From positions 62,001-126,000 of the forward strand of contig NZ_JAAMOW010000010.1 of the NCBI RefSeq assembly GCF_011067135.1: a DNA stretch of 64,000 nt, in the 5' to 3' direction. The stretch comes from Solimonas terrae (GTDB taxonomy: Bacteria > Pseudomonadota > Gammaproteobacteria > Nevskiales > Nevskiaceae). Below, in pieces: positions 31,354 through 39,802 of the stretch. The notes below the pieces were generated by a model that saw only the letters and a list, made by a program, of their open reading frames with translations, did not search any database and had not been told where the DNA came from. A program made the translations under genes and the position numbers. Each line of letters begins with the position of its first letter. Position 1 is the first letter of the stretch.

Positions 31354-31695
31354 ATGGCCGGCAGCAAGCAACGTCTGTATCGCATCAGCTTCATGAACCA
31401 GGGTCAGCGCTACGAGCTGTATGCCCGTGAAGTCAGCCACGGCGCGATGCTCGGCTTCGTCGAGATCGGCAAGCCGGTGTTCGGTGAAAAGACCAGCGTG
31501 CTGGTCGACACCAGCGAGGAAAAGCTCAAGCAGGAGTTCGCCGACGTCGAGCGTTTCTACGTGCCGGTGCATGCGATCGTGCGCATCGACGAGGTCAAGA
31601 AGGCCGGTCCGGTGCGCGTCGTCGAAGGCGGCGGCAGCGGCTCCAACGTGACGCCGCTGCCGTTCTATACCTTCGGCGGCGATTCCAGGAAGTGA
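31354..31695 (+). CDS. DUF1820 family protein
   Basis: 113 residues, soluble, no signal peptide. The order RLYRISFMNQGQRYELYARE and FVEIGKPVFGEK followed by ...VDTSEEKL and VPVHAIVRIDEV is that of DUF1820, a small family of proteobacteria without known role. A Gly/Ser-rich C-terminus ends in PFYTFGG. The ATG has no strong ribosome site. Its stop overlaps the GTG of the next gene by 4 bp, so both are probably made together. Confidence 0.8.
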   Translation: MAGSKQRLYRISFMNQGQRYELYAREVSHGAMLGFVEIGKPVFGEKTSVLVDTSEEKLKQEFADVERFYVPVHAIVRIDEVKKAGPVRVVEGGGSGSNVTPLPFYTFGGDSRK

Positions 31696-32129
31696 GTTCG
31701 TCGCTGCTGCCTGCGATCCGGCCGGTGGTCCAGAAAGAGATCGCCGGTTGCGGCATCGCCAGCGTTGCGGCGCTGGCTGGGGTGTCCTACGAGCAGGCGC
31801 GCGCCGTCGCCGCGACGCTCGGCATTTCGGCCGCCGACCCCCGACTCTGGTCGCAGACCGCGCATGTGCGGCAATTGCTCGCGCACTTCGGTCTGCGCGC
31901 CGCGCCCGGTGAAGCCACATTCCAATCATGGGCTGCATTGCCGCCGCTGGCGCTGCTCGCAACCAAATGGCACCTCGAACGCGGCCAGCCGTTCTGGCAC
32001 TGGGCGGTGTTCGCGCGCGGTCCTGACGGCCCGGTCGTGCTGGACTCGAAGCAGGCACTGAGGAGCAATATCCGCACTGATTTCGGTCGGATCAAACCGA
32101 AGTGGTTCATTGCGGTAAGCCGCCCATGA
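31692..32129 (+). CDS. Small C39-like cysteine peptidase domain protein
   Basis: 145 residues, GTG start overlapping the DUF1820 stop (GTGA). The papain-like residues expected of the C39 group are in place: Gln14 and Cys20 in VQKEIAGCGIAS, His103 in HWAVFA, Asp118 in VLDSK. C39 domains usually cleave Gly-Gly leaders within ABC exporters; here no ABC domain, signal or membrane segment is present. It could be an active small protease or a substrate-binding relative. The stop TGA lies in CCCATGACGCG, which resembles a relic of the start of the MBL gene. Confidence 0.6.
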   Translation: MSSSLLPAIRPVVQKEIAGCGIASVAALAGVSYEQARAVAATLGISAADPRLWSQTAHVRQLLAHFGLRAAPGEATFQSWAALPPLALLATKWHLERGQPFWHWAVFARGPDGPVVLDSKQALRSNIRTDFGRIKPKWFIAVSRP

Positions 32130-32362
32130 CGCGTTCCGTGCCGCATGGCGGGCCGCCAGGGACGGCGGCCCCGGGGCTCAATCAGGCGTTGCAGTCCCGC
32201 CAAGGACGGCCGTCACCCATGATGCGCTTCGCGATGCTGGGGCGTGACGGAAACAGGCGAGTGTCCGGTGGACACTCGTCCCGTCGCGCGGCCGGCCATG
32301 GATGGCCGGCCCGGGGCCCGATCGGGCGATGCAGCCCCGCCATGGATGGCTGTCACCCATGA
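32126..32362 (+). repeat. Hairpin-rich repeat with duplicated start of the MBL gene
   Basis: Two related units of about 75 bp lie in tandem, each ending in GTCACCC then ATGATGCGCTTCGCGATGC, the 5' end of the MBL gene (23 identical bases); starts at 32219 and 32359 are exactly 140 bp apart. The first opens a 47-codon frame that stops at TGA on the real start. Stems differ between units yet pair: GGCCGCC-AGGGAC-GGCGGCC (32151-32170) and GCCGGCC-ATGGAT-GGCCGGC (32291-32310). CGAGTGTCC-GGT-GGACACTCG (32258-32278) lies between. A decayed third start may be at 32126. Small GCC-loop-GGC repeats precede each start (32199-32210 and 32339-32350). Confidence 0.75.
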
Positions 32363-33123
32363 TGCGCTTCGCGATGCTGGGTTCCGGAAGCAAAGGCAAC
32401 GCCACGCTCATCGAGCACGACGGGACGCGCATCCTGGTCGACTGCGGCTTCCAGCTGCGCGAAACCGAAGCGCGACTGCTGCGGCTCGGCGTCGAGCCCG
32501 CGTCGCTGGCCGCGATCCTGGTCACCCACGAGCATGGCGACCACCTCGGCGGTGTCGGCCGGCTGGCGCGCAAGCATCGTGTGCCGGTCTACATGACCTA
32601 CGGCACGCATCGCGCGTGGAAGGACCCGGACGTGCCGCACCTGATCCGCTTCAGTCCGCACCAGCGTTTCGAGATCGGCGGCCTGGCGATCGAACCGTAT
32701 CCGGTCCCGCACGATGCCGGCGAGCCCTGCCAGTACGTGCTGCGCGCCGGCGCACGGAAGATCGGCATCCTTTCCGACGCCGGCCATATCTCCTCGCACA
32801 TGCGCGAGATGCTCGCCGACTGCGACGCCCTGACGCTGGAGTGCAACCACGATCCACAGCTGCTGCGCGACGGGCCCTATCACGCCAGCCTCAAGCTGCG
32901 CGTCGGCGGCGATCGCGGCCATTTGTCGAATGCACAGGCGGCTGGCCTGCTCGGCGGTTACGCGCTGGCACGTCTGCAGCATCTCGTGCTGACCCACCTG
33001 TCCGAGGTCAACAATCGCCCGGAGCTGGCGCTGGCGGCGGTGCGCGCCGTGATCGGCGACGAACTGCCGGGGCTGCGCTGCGCAGATCAGGAGCTGGGGC
33101 TGGACTGGTGCGAGGTTGTCTAG
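32359..33123 (+). CDS. MBL-fold metallohydrolase (YycJ/WalJ-like)
   Basis: 254 residues. Beta-lactamase-fold hydrolase: GSGSKGNATLIE near residue 9, metal motif THEHGDHLGG near residue 57, further ligands in VPHDAGEP, ILSDAGH and the late TLECNHD and THLSEVNN. This set is shared with the YycJ/WalJ group, proposed 5'-3' DNA exonucleases or phosphoesterases; exact substrate unproven. Two adjacent ATGs at 32359 and 32362 are possible starts. The leader is the hairpin repeat upstream, and no normal ribosome site is seen; GGA in the last loop is 12 nt from the ATG. Confidence 0.85.
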   Translation: MMRFAMLGSGSKGNATLIEHDGTRILVDCGFQLRETEARLLRLGVEPASLAAILVTHEHGDHLGGVGRLARKHRVPVYMTYGTHRAWKDPDVPHLIRFSPHQRFEIGGLAIEPYPVPHDAGEPCQYVLRAGARKIGILSDAGHISSHMREMLADCDALTLECNHDPQLLRDGPYHASLKLRVGGDRGHLSNAQAAGLLGGYALARLQHLVLTHLSEVNNRPELALAAVRAVIGDELPGLRCADQELGLDWCEVV

Positions 33124-33220
33124 CCTCAGCGGAGTGTCTCGCAAGCGAAAATCCCGGGTCGGCTGAATCCGGCCGGCCGAACATGCGAAAATGGCGCTCT
33201 TCCCGCCGCCGTTCCCGCTC

Positions 33221-36200
33221 ATGGCCTTGTCGATTCTCCCCGGTGCCGAATCCCTGTCGGCATTCCGTGCCGAGCGCCTGCTCGCCAGTCTGCGTGTCCA
33301 CGCGCCTGGTCTGCGCGCGCTGCGCTGCCGCGAATTCCATCTCGTGGAGGCGGACGACACGTCCGAAACGGACCTGCGCCGGCTGCTCGGCCCCGGACCT
33401 GCCGGTTTCGAGCCGGCGGCGCTGACGCTGTTCGTGGTCCCGCGCGTCGGCACCTTGTCGCCGTGGTCGAGCAAGGCCACCGACATTGCCCGGGTCTGCG
33501 GACTGGCGGGTGTGCGCCGCATCGAACAGGGCAGGGTCTACGGCTTCGAAGGGATCGACAGCTTGCCCGATGCGGCACTCGCGGTGCTGCATGATCCGAT
33601 GACCGAATCGGTGCTGCGCGACGAGCTGGCCCTGCGCCACGTCTTCGATGGCCAGACGCGCCGTGCGCTGCGCACGGTCGACGTGCAGACCGGCGGCCGC
33701 GATGCCCTTGTCGCGGCCAACCGCGACTGGGGTCTGGCGCTGTCCGATGACGAGATCGATTACCTCGTCGACTACAGCCGCGAGGCCGGCCGCAATCTCA
33801 GCGACGCCGAGCTGATGATGTTCGCGCAGGTCAACAGCGAGCATTGCCGGCACAAGATATTCAACGCCGAGTTCACGGTCGACGGCGAGACCCAGCCGCA
33901 CTCGCTGTTCCAGATGATCAAGATGACCTACGCCGCCGCGCCGCAGGGCGTGCTGTCGGCGTACAAGGACAATGCGTCGGTGATCGAAGGCCACACGGCG
34001 ATGCGCTGGTTCGCCGAGTCCGACCAGATCTGGCGCGCGCACGACGAACCCGTGCACATGCTGATGAAGGTCGAGACGCACAATCACCCGACCGGCATCT
34101 CGCCGCATCCGGGTGCCGCGACCGGTGCCGGCGGCGAGATCCGCGACGAGGCGGCGACCGGGCTTGGCGGCAAGCCCAAGGCCGGCCTTGCCGGCTTCTC
34201 GGTGGCCAATCTGCGTATTCCGGGCCTGGAGCAGCCCTGGGAGGCGCCGCTGGCGACGCCGCCGCGCATGGCCAGCGCGCTGCAGATCATGCTCGACGGT
34301 CCGATCGGCGCCGCGGCCTACAACAACGAATTCGGCCGCCCCAACCTCAACGGCTATTTCCGCACCTACGAGGCGGTGACGCCGGACGGCCGCAATCGTG
34401 GCTACCACAAGCCGATCATGATCGCCGGCGGCTACGGCAACATCCGCGCCGAGCATGTGCAGAAACGCGAGGTTGTCGAGGGCGCGAAGCTGATCGTGCT
34501 CGGCGGTCCGGCGATGCTGATCGGTCTGGGCGGCGGCGCGGCCTCGTCGATGGCGACCGGGGCGTCCAGCGCGGAGCTCGACTTCGCGTCGGTGCAGCGC
34601 GCCAACCCGGAACTCGAACGGCGCTGCCAGGAAGTCGTCGACGCCTGCTGGGCGCTCGGCGAGCGCAACCCGATCCTGTCGATCCATGACGTCGGCGCCG
34701 GCGGCATCAGCAACGCCCTGCCGGAGCTCGTGCACGCCGACGATCGGGGCGGACACTTCCAGCTGCGCGACGTGCAGGCCGCCGATCCGGCGCTGTCGCC
34801 GATGGAGATCTGGTGCAACGAATCGCAGGAGCGCTATGTCATCGCGATCCGCGCCGAAGATGTCGCCGCATTCGCCGCGATCTGCGCGCGCGAGCGTTGC
34901 CCGTACGCGGTGGTCGGCGTCGCCACGGCCGCCCAGCAGCTGATCGTCGAGGACGTGCTGTCCGGCAACAACACGGTGGACATGCCGATGCCGGTGCTGC
35001 TCGGCAAGGCGCCGCGCATGAAGCGCGAAAGCCGCCGGGCGACGACCCGCTTCGCGGCGCTCGAGACCGACGACATCGATCTGGCCGATGCGGCGCGGCG
35101 CGTGCTGCAGCTGCCCGCGGTCGCCAGCAAGCAGTTCCTGATCACGATCGGCGACCGTACCGTCGGCGGGCTCACGGTGCGCGACCAGATGGTCGGGCCG
35201 TGGCAGGTGCCGGTCGCCGACTGCGCCGTCACCGCGACCGGCTTCGAAGCGACGACCGGCGAGGCGATGGCGATGGGCGAACGCACGCCGCTCGCGCTGC
35301 TCGACGCGCCGGCTTCCGGGCGCATGGCGGTGGCCGAGGCGATCCTCAACATCGCCGCCGCGCGTATCGCCAGGCTGTCCGACATCCGTATGTCGGCGAA
35401 CTGGATGGCGGCCTGCGGCCAGCATGACGAAGATGCGCGCCTGTTCGACACGGTGAAGGCGATCGGCGCCGAGTTGTGCCCGGCGCTCGGTATCGCGATC
35501 CCGGTCGGCAAGGACTCGCTGTCGATGAAGAGCGTCTGGCCGGACGCCGACGGCAGGCTGCAGACGCAGACCGCGCCGCTGTCGCTGATCATCACCGCGT
35601 TCGCGCCGGTCGCCGATGTGCGCGCGTCGCTGACGCCGCAGCTGAAAACCGATGTCGGCGGCGCGACGCGCCTCGTGCTCGTCGATCTGGGTGCCGGCCG
35701 GAATCGGCTCGGCGGCTCGGCGCTGGCGCAGGTCTACGGCGCGGTCGGCGATGTCGCGCCGGATCTCGACGACGCGCGTCGCCTGCGCGTCGCATTCGAG
35801 CAGATCCAGCAGCTCAATGCCGACGGCAAGCTGCTGGCCTATCACGACCGCAGCGACGGCGGCCTGCTGGCGACGCTCGCCGAGATGGCATTCGCCGGCC
35901 ACTGCGGCCTGGACATCACGCTCGACGGCCTGAGTGGCAATGCGGCGAGCGCGCTGTTCAACGAAGAACTCGGTTTCGTCGCGCAGCTGCACGCCGGCGA
36001 TGCGCCGCGCATCGTCGCCGCGCTGCGCGAAGCCGGCCTGAGCGCGCACGACATCGGCGTGGTGACGGATGCCGATCGCCTGCGCTTCATGCACGAGGGC
36101 AGGACCGTGCTCGAAGCGGCGCGCAGCCAATGGCACCACCTGTGGGCCGAGACCAGCCATCGCATCGCTGCGCTGCGCGACAATCCGGATTGCGCGAACG

Positions 36201-37078
36201 AGGAATTCGCCGCGCTCGCCGATGCCACCGATCCGGGCTTGCAGTTGCAACTGACGTTCAAGCCCGGCGCCGCACCGCAGATCGCGCGCCGACCCAAGGT
36301 GGCGATCCTGCGCGAACAGGGCGTCAACGGTCAGTACGAAATGGCCTATGCGTTTGCGGCGGCCGGCTTCGAGTCGGTCGACGTGCACATGAGCGACGTG
36401 CTCGAAGGCCGCGTGAAACTCGCGGACTTCGCCGGTCTGGTCGCCTGTGGCGGCTTTTCGTACGGCGACGTGCTCGGTGCCGGCCAGGGCTGGGCGAAGA
36501 CGATCCTTTTCAACGAACGTGGCCGCAGCGAATTCCAGCAGTTCCTTGCCAGCCCCGAACGCTTCGCGCTCGGCGTCTGCAACGGCTGCCAGATGTTCGC
36601 GGCGCTCAAGGACATCGTCCCCGGTGCCGAACACTGGCCGGCGTTCCGCCGCAATCGCAGCGAACAGTTCGAAGCGCGCTGGTCGCAGGTCGAACTGCTG
36701 GAATCGAAGTCGCTGTTCTTCGCCGGCATGGCGGGGTCGAAGCTGCCGATCGCCGTTGCACACGGCGAGGGGCGCGCCGAATTCACGGACGCCGCCGATC
36801 TGGGTGCGCTGCAGAGCGCCGGGCAGGTCGCGATGCGCTACGTCACCACGCGCGGCGAAGTGGCGGACACGTACCCGGCCAATCCCAACGGTTCGCCGGC
36901 CGGCCTGAGTTCGGTCTGCAACGCCGACGGCCGTGTGACGATCCTGATGCCGCATCCGGAACGCACGATCGCCGGCACCAGCGGCTCCTGGTGGCCGCAG
37001 AACTTCGCGGCCGGCAGCGGCCTCGGCAAGACGCCCTGGTTCCAGATGTTCGTCAACGCGCGCAAGTTCGCGAACTGA
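33221..37078 (+). CDS. purL: Phosphoribosylformylglycinamidine synthase
   Basis: Large single-chain PurL of purine synthesis: converts FGAR, glutamine and ATP to FGAM. 1285 residues (E. coli 1295). N-terminal PurS-like part, two AIRS-type synthase halves (NSEHCRHKIFNA and KVETHNHPTGISPHPGAATGAGG is split over the first active site), and a C-terminal class I glutamine amidotransferase with Cys in GVCNGCQM and His in MPHPERT. The ATG at 33221 gives the E. coli-like start (SLSAFRAERLL); 33191 is an in-frame alternative. Neither has a clear ribosome site. Stand-alone gene. Confidence 0.97.
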   Translation: MALSILPGAESLSAFRAERLLASLRVHAPGLRALRCREFHLVEADDTSETDLRRLLGPGPAGFEPAALTLFVVPRVGTLSPWSSKATDIARVCGLAGVRRIEQGRVYGFEGIDSLPDAALAVLHDPMTESVLRDELALRHVFDGQTRRALRTVDVQTGGRDALVAANRDWGLALSDDEIDYLVDYSREAGRNLSDAELMMFAQVNSEHCRHKIFNAEFTVDGETQPHSLFQMIKMTYAAAPQGVLSAYKDNASVIEGHTAMRWFAESDQIWRAHDEPVHMLMKVETHNHPTGISPHPGAATGAGGEIRDEAATGLGGKPKAGLAGFSVANLRIPGLEQPWEAPLATPPRMASALQIMLDGPIGAAAYNNEFGRPNLNGYFRTYEAVTPDGRNRGYHKPIMIAGGYGNIRAEHVQKREVVEGAKLIVLGGPAMLIGLGGGAASSMATGASSAELDFASVQRANPELERRCQEVVDACWALGERNPILSIHDVGAGGISNALPELVHADDRGGHFQLRDVQAADPALSPMEIWCNESQERYVIAIRAEDVAAFAAICARERCPYAVVGVATAAQQLIVEDVLSGNNTVDMPMPVLLGKAPRMKRESRRATTRFAALETDDIDLADAARRVLQLPAVASKQFLITIGDRTVGGLTVRDQMVGPWQVPVADCAVTATGFEATTGEAMAMGERTPLALLDAPASGRMAVAEAILNIAAARIARLSDIRMSANWMAACGQHDEDARLFDTVKAIGAELCPALGIAIPVGKDSLSMKSVWPDADGRLQTQTAPLSLIITAFAPVADVRASLTPQLKTDVGGATRLVLVDLGAGRNRLGGSALAQVYGAVGDVAPDLDDARRLRVAFEQIQQLNADGKLLAYHDRSDGGLLATLAEMAFAGHCGLDITLDGLSGNAASALFNEELGFVAQLHAGDAPRIVAALREAGLSAHDIGVVTDADRLRFMHEGRTVLEAARSQWHHLWAETSHRIAALRDNPDCANEEFAALADATDPGLQLQLTFKPGAAPQIARRPKVAILREQGVNGQYEMAYAFAAAGFESVDVHMSDVLEGRVKLADFAGLVACGGFSYGDVLGAGQGWAKTILFNERGRSEFQQFLASPERFALGVCNGCQMFAALKDIVPGAEHWPAFRRNRSEQFEARWSQVELLESKSLFFAGMAGSKLPIAVAHGEGRAEFTDAADLGALQSAGQVAMRYVTTRGEVADTYPANPNGSPAGLSSVCNADGRVTILMPHPERTIAGTSGSWWPQNFAAGSGLGKTPWFQMFVNARKFAN

Positions 37079-37111
37079 GCGGCGCAGCGTCCTGAGCGGG
37101 TGGCGGAATGC

Positions 37112-37522
37112 CTACGGGCGCGGGCCGGGGTCGAGATAGTCGCCCGAGACGATGCGGCGCGATGCGGCCGTCGGGCGATTGTAGAGATACGTCCAGGCGT
37201 CGAGCAGGCGACCGTCTTCGGCGGTCACCGGGCGTTTCGCGCGTCGGTACTCGTGCGGCTGCACGAATCGCGCCGAGCATTCCTCGTAGTCGTCCAGCGT
37301 TGCGAACAAGCGGGCTTCGTCGTGAATGCGGTAGAGCTCGCCGGTGACGCGGTCGCGCGGATCATCGCTTGCGACCGCGCCGGGATAGCCGTCGATCTCG
37401 AACAGCTGTGCATTCAGATGGGCGGTCGCAACGAATGCGCAGTGCTCGGCGATCAGCGCGTGGCTCGGCGCGGCGCACGCGCGGCGCAAGCTGCCGTACA
37501 CGAACAGGTAGGCCTCGCTCAC
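37112..37522 (-). CDS. Gamma-glutamylcyclotransferase-like protein (AIG2/GGCT fold)
   Basis: 136 residues. Starts with the substrate loop motif VYGSLR near residue 8 and carries the family acidic residue in LDDYEEC near residue 78, then YRRAKRPV and WTYLYNR. GGCT-fold proteins form 5-oxoproline from gamma-glutamyl peptides or amines; family members differ in substrate. Converges on purL and lies upstream of mlaA on the same strand (29 bp gap after its own start). Confidence 0.85.
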   Translation of the reverse strand: MSEAYLFVYGSLRRACAAPSHALIAEHCAFVATAHLNAQLFEIDGYPGAVASDDPRDRVTGELYRIHDEARLFATLDDYEECSARFVQPHEYRRAKRPVTAEDGRLLDAWTYLYNRPTAASRRIVSGDYLDPGPRP

Positions 37523-37551
37523 GTACGTGCTACCGGTGTTGCGCGCGGTGT

Positions 37552-38283
37552 TCAGTCGTCCGGCAGCGGCGGCTCCGTCAGGTCTTCCGGCGGGTTGCCG
37601 TCGTAGACCTCGTTGAGGCGGCGCTGCAGGTAGGCGGTGCGCAGGAAGACGTAGGGATCGAGTTGCTGCTTGAGGATGCTGTCGAGGTCGAGCAGCTGCA
37701 CGCGGGTGTCGACAGCCTGTACGGCAAGCAGGCCGGCACGGTCGCCGAGATTGAGATTGGCGTACTGCGTCGGCGAGGTCCAGATATCGCCGACACGTCC
37801 GACGACGTCGCGATTGGTCGACGGGCCGAGCAGCGGCAGCATGATGTACCAGCCTTCGCCGACGCCCCAGACGCCGAGCGTCTGGCCGAAGTCCTCGTCG
37901 TTTTCGCGCAGGCCGACCATTGTCGCCGGGTCGAGCAGACCGGCCAGGCCGAAGGTCGAATTCAGCACGAAGCGCGTGAGGTCGAGGCCGGACTGCTTGA
38001 ACTTGGCCTGCAGTGCGTCATTGACCACGACCGTCGGATAGAACAGGTTGTCGAGAAAATTGTGCACGCCGATGCGCAGTGGCGGCGGCGCGTAGGTGAC
38101 GTAGGTGACGGTCACCGGGCGCAGCACGTATTTGTCGGCAACCATGTTGAACGCGTAGATCGGCCGATTGATCTTTTCCAGCGGATCGGCCGGCTCGTAC
38201 GGTGAATTGTGTGCGCAGCCGGCGAGCGCCAGTGCAGCGCTCCCGAGGACCATCGTTGTCCATGCCCGCAGTGCCTCGCCCAT
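37552..38283 (-). CDS. mlaA: Outer-membrane phospholipid-transport lipoprotein MlaA (VacJ)
   Basis: Removes mislocalised phospholipids from the outer leaflet and hands them to MlaC. 243 residues; lipoprotein signal with lipobox LAGC followed by AHNSPYEPADPLEKINRPIYAFN, the MlaA hallmark. The ATG at 38283 was chosen because GGGGGAG lies 9 nt upstream; the ATG at 38301 precedes it. C-terminus is acidic/proline-rich (EDLTEPPLPDD). Last gene of the mlaFEDCB-A run, so the whole pathway is encoded in one place. Confidence 0.95.
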   Translation of the reverse strand: MGEALRAWTTMVLGSAALALAGCAHNSPYEPADPLEKINRPIYAFNMVADKYVLRPVTVTYVTYAPPPLRIGVHNFLDNLFYPTVVVNDALQAKFKQSGLDLTRFVLNSTFGLAGLLDPATMVGLRENDEDFGQTLGVWGVGEGWYIMLPLLGPSTNRDVVGRVGDIWTSPTQYANLNLGDRAGLLAVQAVDTRVQLLDLDSILKQQLDPYVFLRTAYLQRRLNEVYDGNPPEDLTEPPLPDD

Positions 38284-38308
38284 ATGCCCGTACTCCCCCA
38301 TGCCGCGG

Positions 38309-38566
38309 TCAGGCGGCGAGATTCAGGACCGAACCGATACCGAAGAACGTCACCAGGTCGCGCAACTGCGTCGGCGCGTTGGTGAAGGCGAGGGTTCGTC
38401 CCTTGCTGCGGGCGCGGCGCTGCAACTCGAGCAGCAGGGCTGCGCCGGCGCTGTCGCACTGCGTGACACGGCCGAGGTCGATCGTGTCGGCAGCCGCGAG
38501 TTCGTCGGCGCGCGCAAACCACGGCGCGACCGTCGCGAACTGCAAGGACCCCTGCAATTCGCTCAT
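38309..38566 (-). CDS. mlaB: MlaB, STAS-domain subunit of the Mla ABC complex
   Basis: 85-residue STAS protein that stabilises MlaF in the inner-membrane MlaFEDB complex. The conserved site CDSAGAALLLEL (about residues 37-48) is the STAS phosphoacceptor-like loop. The ATG overlaps the mlaC stop as ATGA. Size and place, between mlaC and mlaA, agree with pseudomonad and enterobacterial Mla operons. Confidence 0.92.
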   Translation of the reverse strand: MSELQGSLQFATVAPWFARADELAAADTIDLGRVTQCDSAGAALLLELQRRARSKGRTLAFTNAPTQLRDLVTFFGIGSVLNLAA

Positions 38567-39225
38567 TGCTTCTTGCTGGCGGTGCCGTCGTGATCGACGT
38601 CGGCCTGGATCTGGCCGCTGTCGAGACGCTGGATCACCGACGCGATGCTGCTCTTCTTGATCTCGCCGTCGATCTGCGTACGGAAATTCAGGACCAGCGA
38701 AATGTTCTCGGCCTTGATGTCCCAGATCTTCCATTCGCCGTTGTCGTCGCGCATCGAGAACTGCACGGCGATCGGCGGCTGGCCATCCTTGCGGATCAGC
38801 GTGGTGTCGACGGTGGCGCGCTTGCCGTCACTGGCGATGCGCCCCGGCTTCACGTCGACGCTGACGCTGTCGTAGTACTGCAGCAGCTTGTCGGCGTAAC
38901 TGTGCACCAGCATGTCCTTGAACGCGGCCTCGAACTGCGTGACCTGCTCGGGACTGGCTTCCTTCAGGTGCGTGCCGAGGATCACCTTGGCGATGTAGGT
39001 CGTGTCGAAGTGCGGCACGATTTCCGTGTCGACCATCTTGTAGAAGCTGGACTTGTCGGCCTGGTACTTGGCGACATTCCTGGTGATGTCGGTCTGGATC
39101 GTCGTGGTCGCGTCCTTGATCACCTGCTCCGGCGGCGTCGCGGCGGCCATCGCCGTTGCCGAGAGCGCCAGTGCGGCGATCACGCCGAGGCAGGCACCGC
39201 GCAAGGTCTTCAATAAGGAAATCAT
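38563..39225 (-). CDS. mlaC: MlaC, periplasmic phospholipid shuttle
   Basis: 220 residues with a signal peptide (MISLLKTLRGACLGV..., cleavage near AMA|AA). MlaC family marks: PHFDTTYIAKVILG, QFEAAFKDMLVHSYA and WKIWDIKAENISLVLNFR. It carries phospholipid between MlaA and the MlaFEDB complex. Overlaps mlaD by 4 bp and mlaB by 4 bp. Confidence 0.94.
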   Translation of the reverse strand: MISLLKTLRGACLGVIAALALSATAMAAATPPEQVIKDATTTIQTDITRNVAKYQADKSSFYKMVDTEIVPHFDTTYIAKVILGTHLKEASPEQVTQFEAAFKDMLVHSYADKLLQYYDSVSVDVKPGRIASDGKRATVDTTLIRKDGQPPIAVQFSMRDDNGEWKIWDIKAENISLVLNFRTQIDGEIKKSSIASVIQRLDSGQIQADVDHDGTASKKQ

Positions 39226-39779
39226 TTGGTGGCTCCTGATGCGGCGCTGGCAGGCGCCTTGTTCTTGGCTTGCAGCGAATCGGCGAGCTTGCCGATCGCG
39301 TCGGCCAGCTTGTCGTCCTTCGATTCGCCCTGCGAGGCGAGGAACTGGCCGATGAGGTTCTCCAGCACCAGCGCACTCTGCGTCAGCGTGATCTCGCTGC
39401 CGTCCTGCAGGTAATCGTCCATGCCGCCGGGCTCGAGGCCGATGTACTGCTCGCCGAGCAGGCCGGCAGTGAGGATCTTGGCGCTGGAGTCTTCCGGAAT
39501 CTTGCTGTACTGCCTGGAAATATCCATCGAGACCCGCGCCTCGAAACTCTGCGGATCGATGGCGATGTCGCGGACGCGGCCGATCTTGACGCCGGCCATC
39601 GAGACGGCGGCGCCGGCCTTGAGGCCGCCGATGTTCTGGAACAGGGCGCTGACGCGATAGACACCGTCGCCGTTGCCGACCGTGTCGAGGCTGGCGACGC
39701 GGAACGTCAGCACGAACACCGCGGCAACGCCGAGGCAGACGAAAAACCCGACGAGAATTTCCAAGGCTCTGGATTGCAT
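39222..39779 (-). CDS. mlaD: MlaD, MCE-domain subunit
   Basis: 185 residues: one N-terminal membrane helix (about 8-27) and a single MCE domain (about 38-120, starting YRVSALFQNIGGLKAGAAVSMAGVKIG in parts), whose hexamer forms the lipid channel on the inner membrane. The C-terminal ~40 residues are Lys/Ala/Ser-rich. ATG overlaps nothing upstream; mlaE ends 23 bp earlier. Confidence 0.94.
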   Translation of the reverse strand: MQSRALEILVGFFVCLGVAAVFVLTFRVASLDTVGNGDGVYRVSALFQNIGGLKAGAAVSMAGVKIGRVRDIAIDPQSFEARVSMDISRQYSKIPEDSSAKILTAGLLGEQYIGLEPGGMDDYLQDGSEITLTQSALVLENLIGQFLASQGESKDDKLADAIGKLADSLQAKNKAPASAASGATK

Positions 39780-39802
39780 GATCGATCTCTAGCCCGTAGC
39801 GG

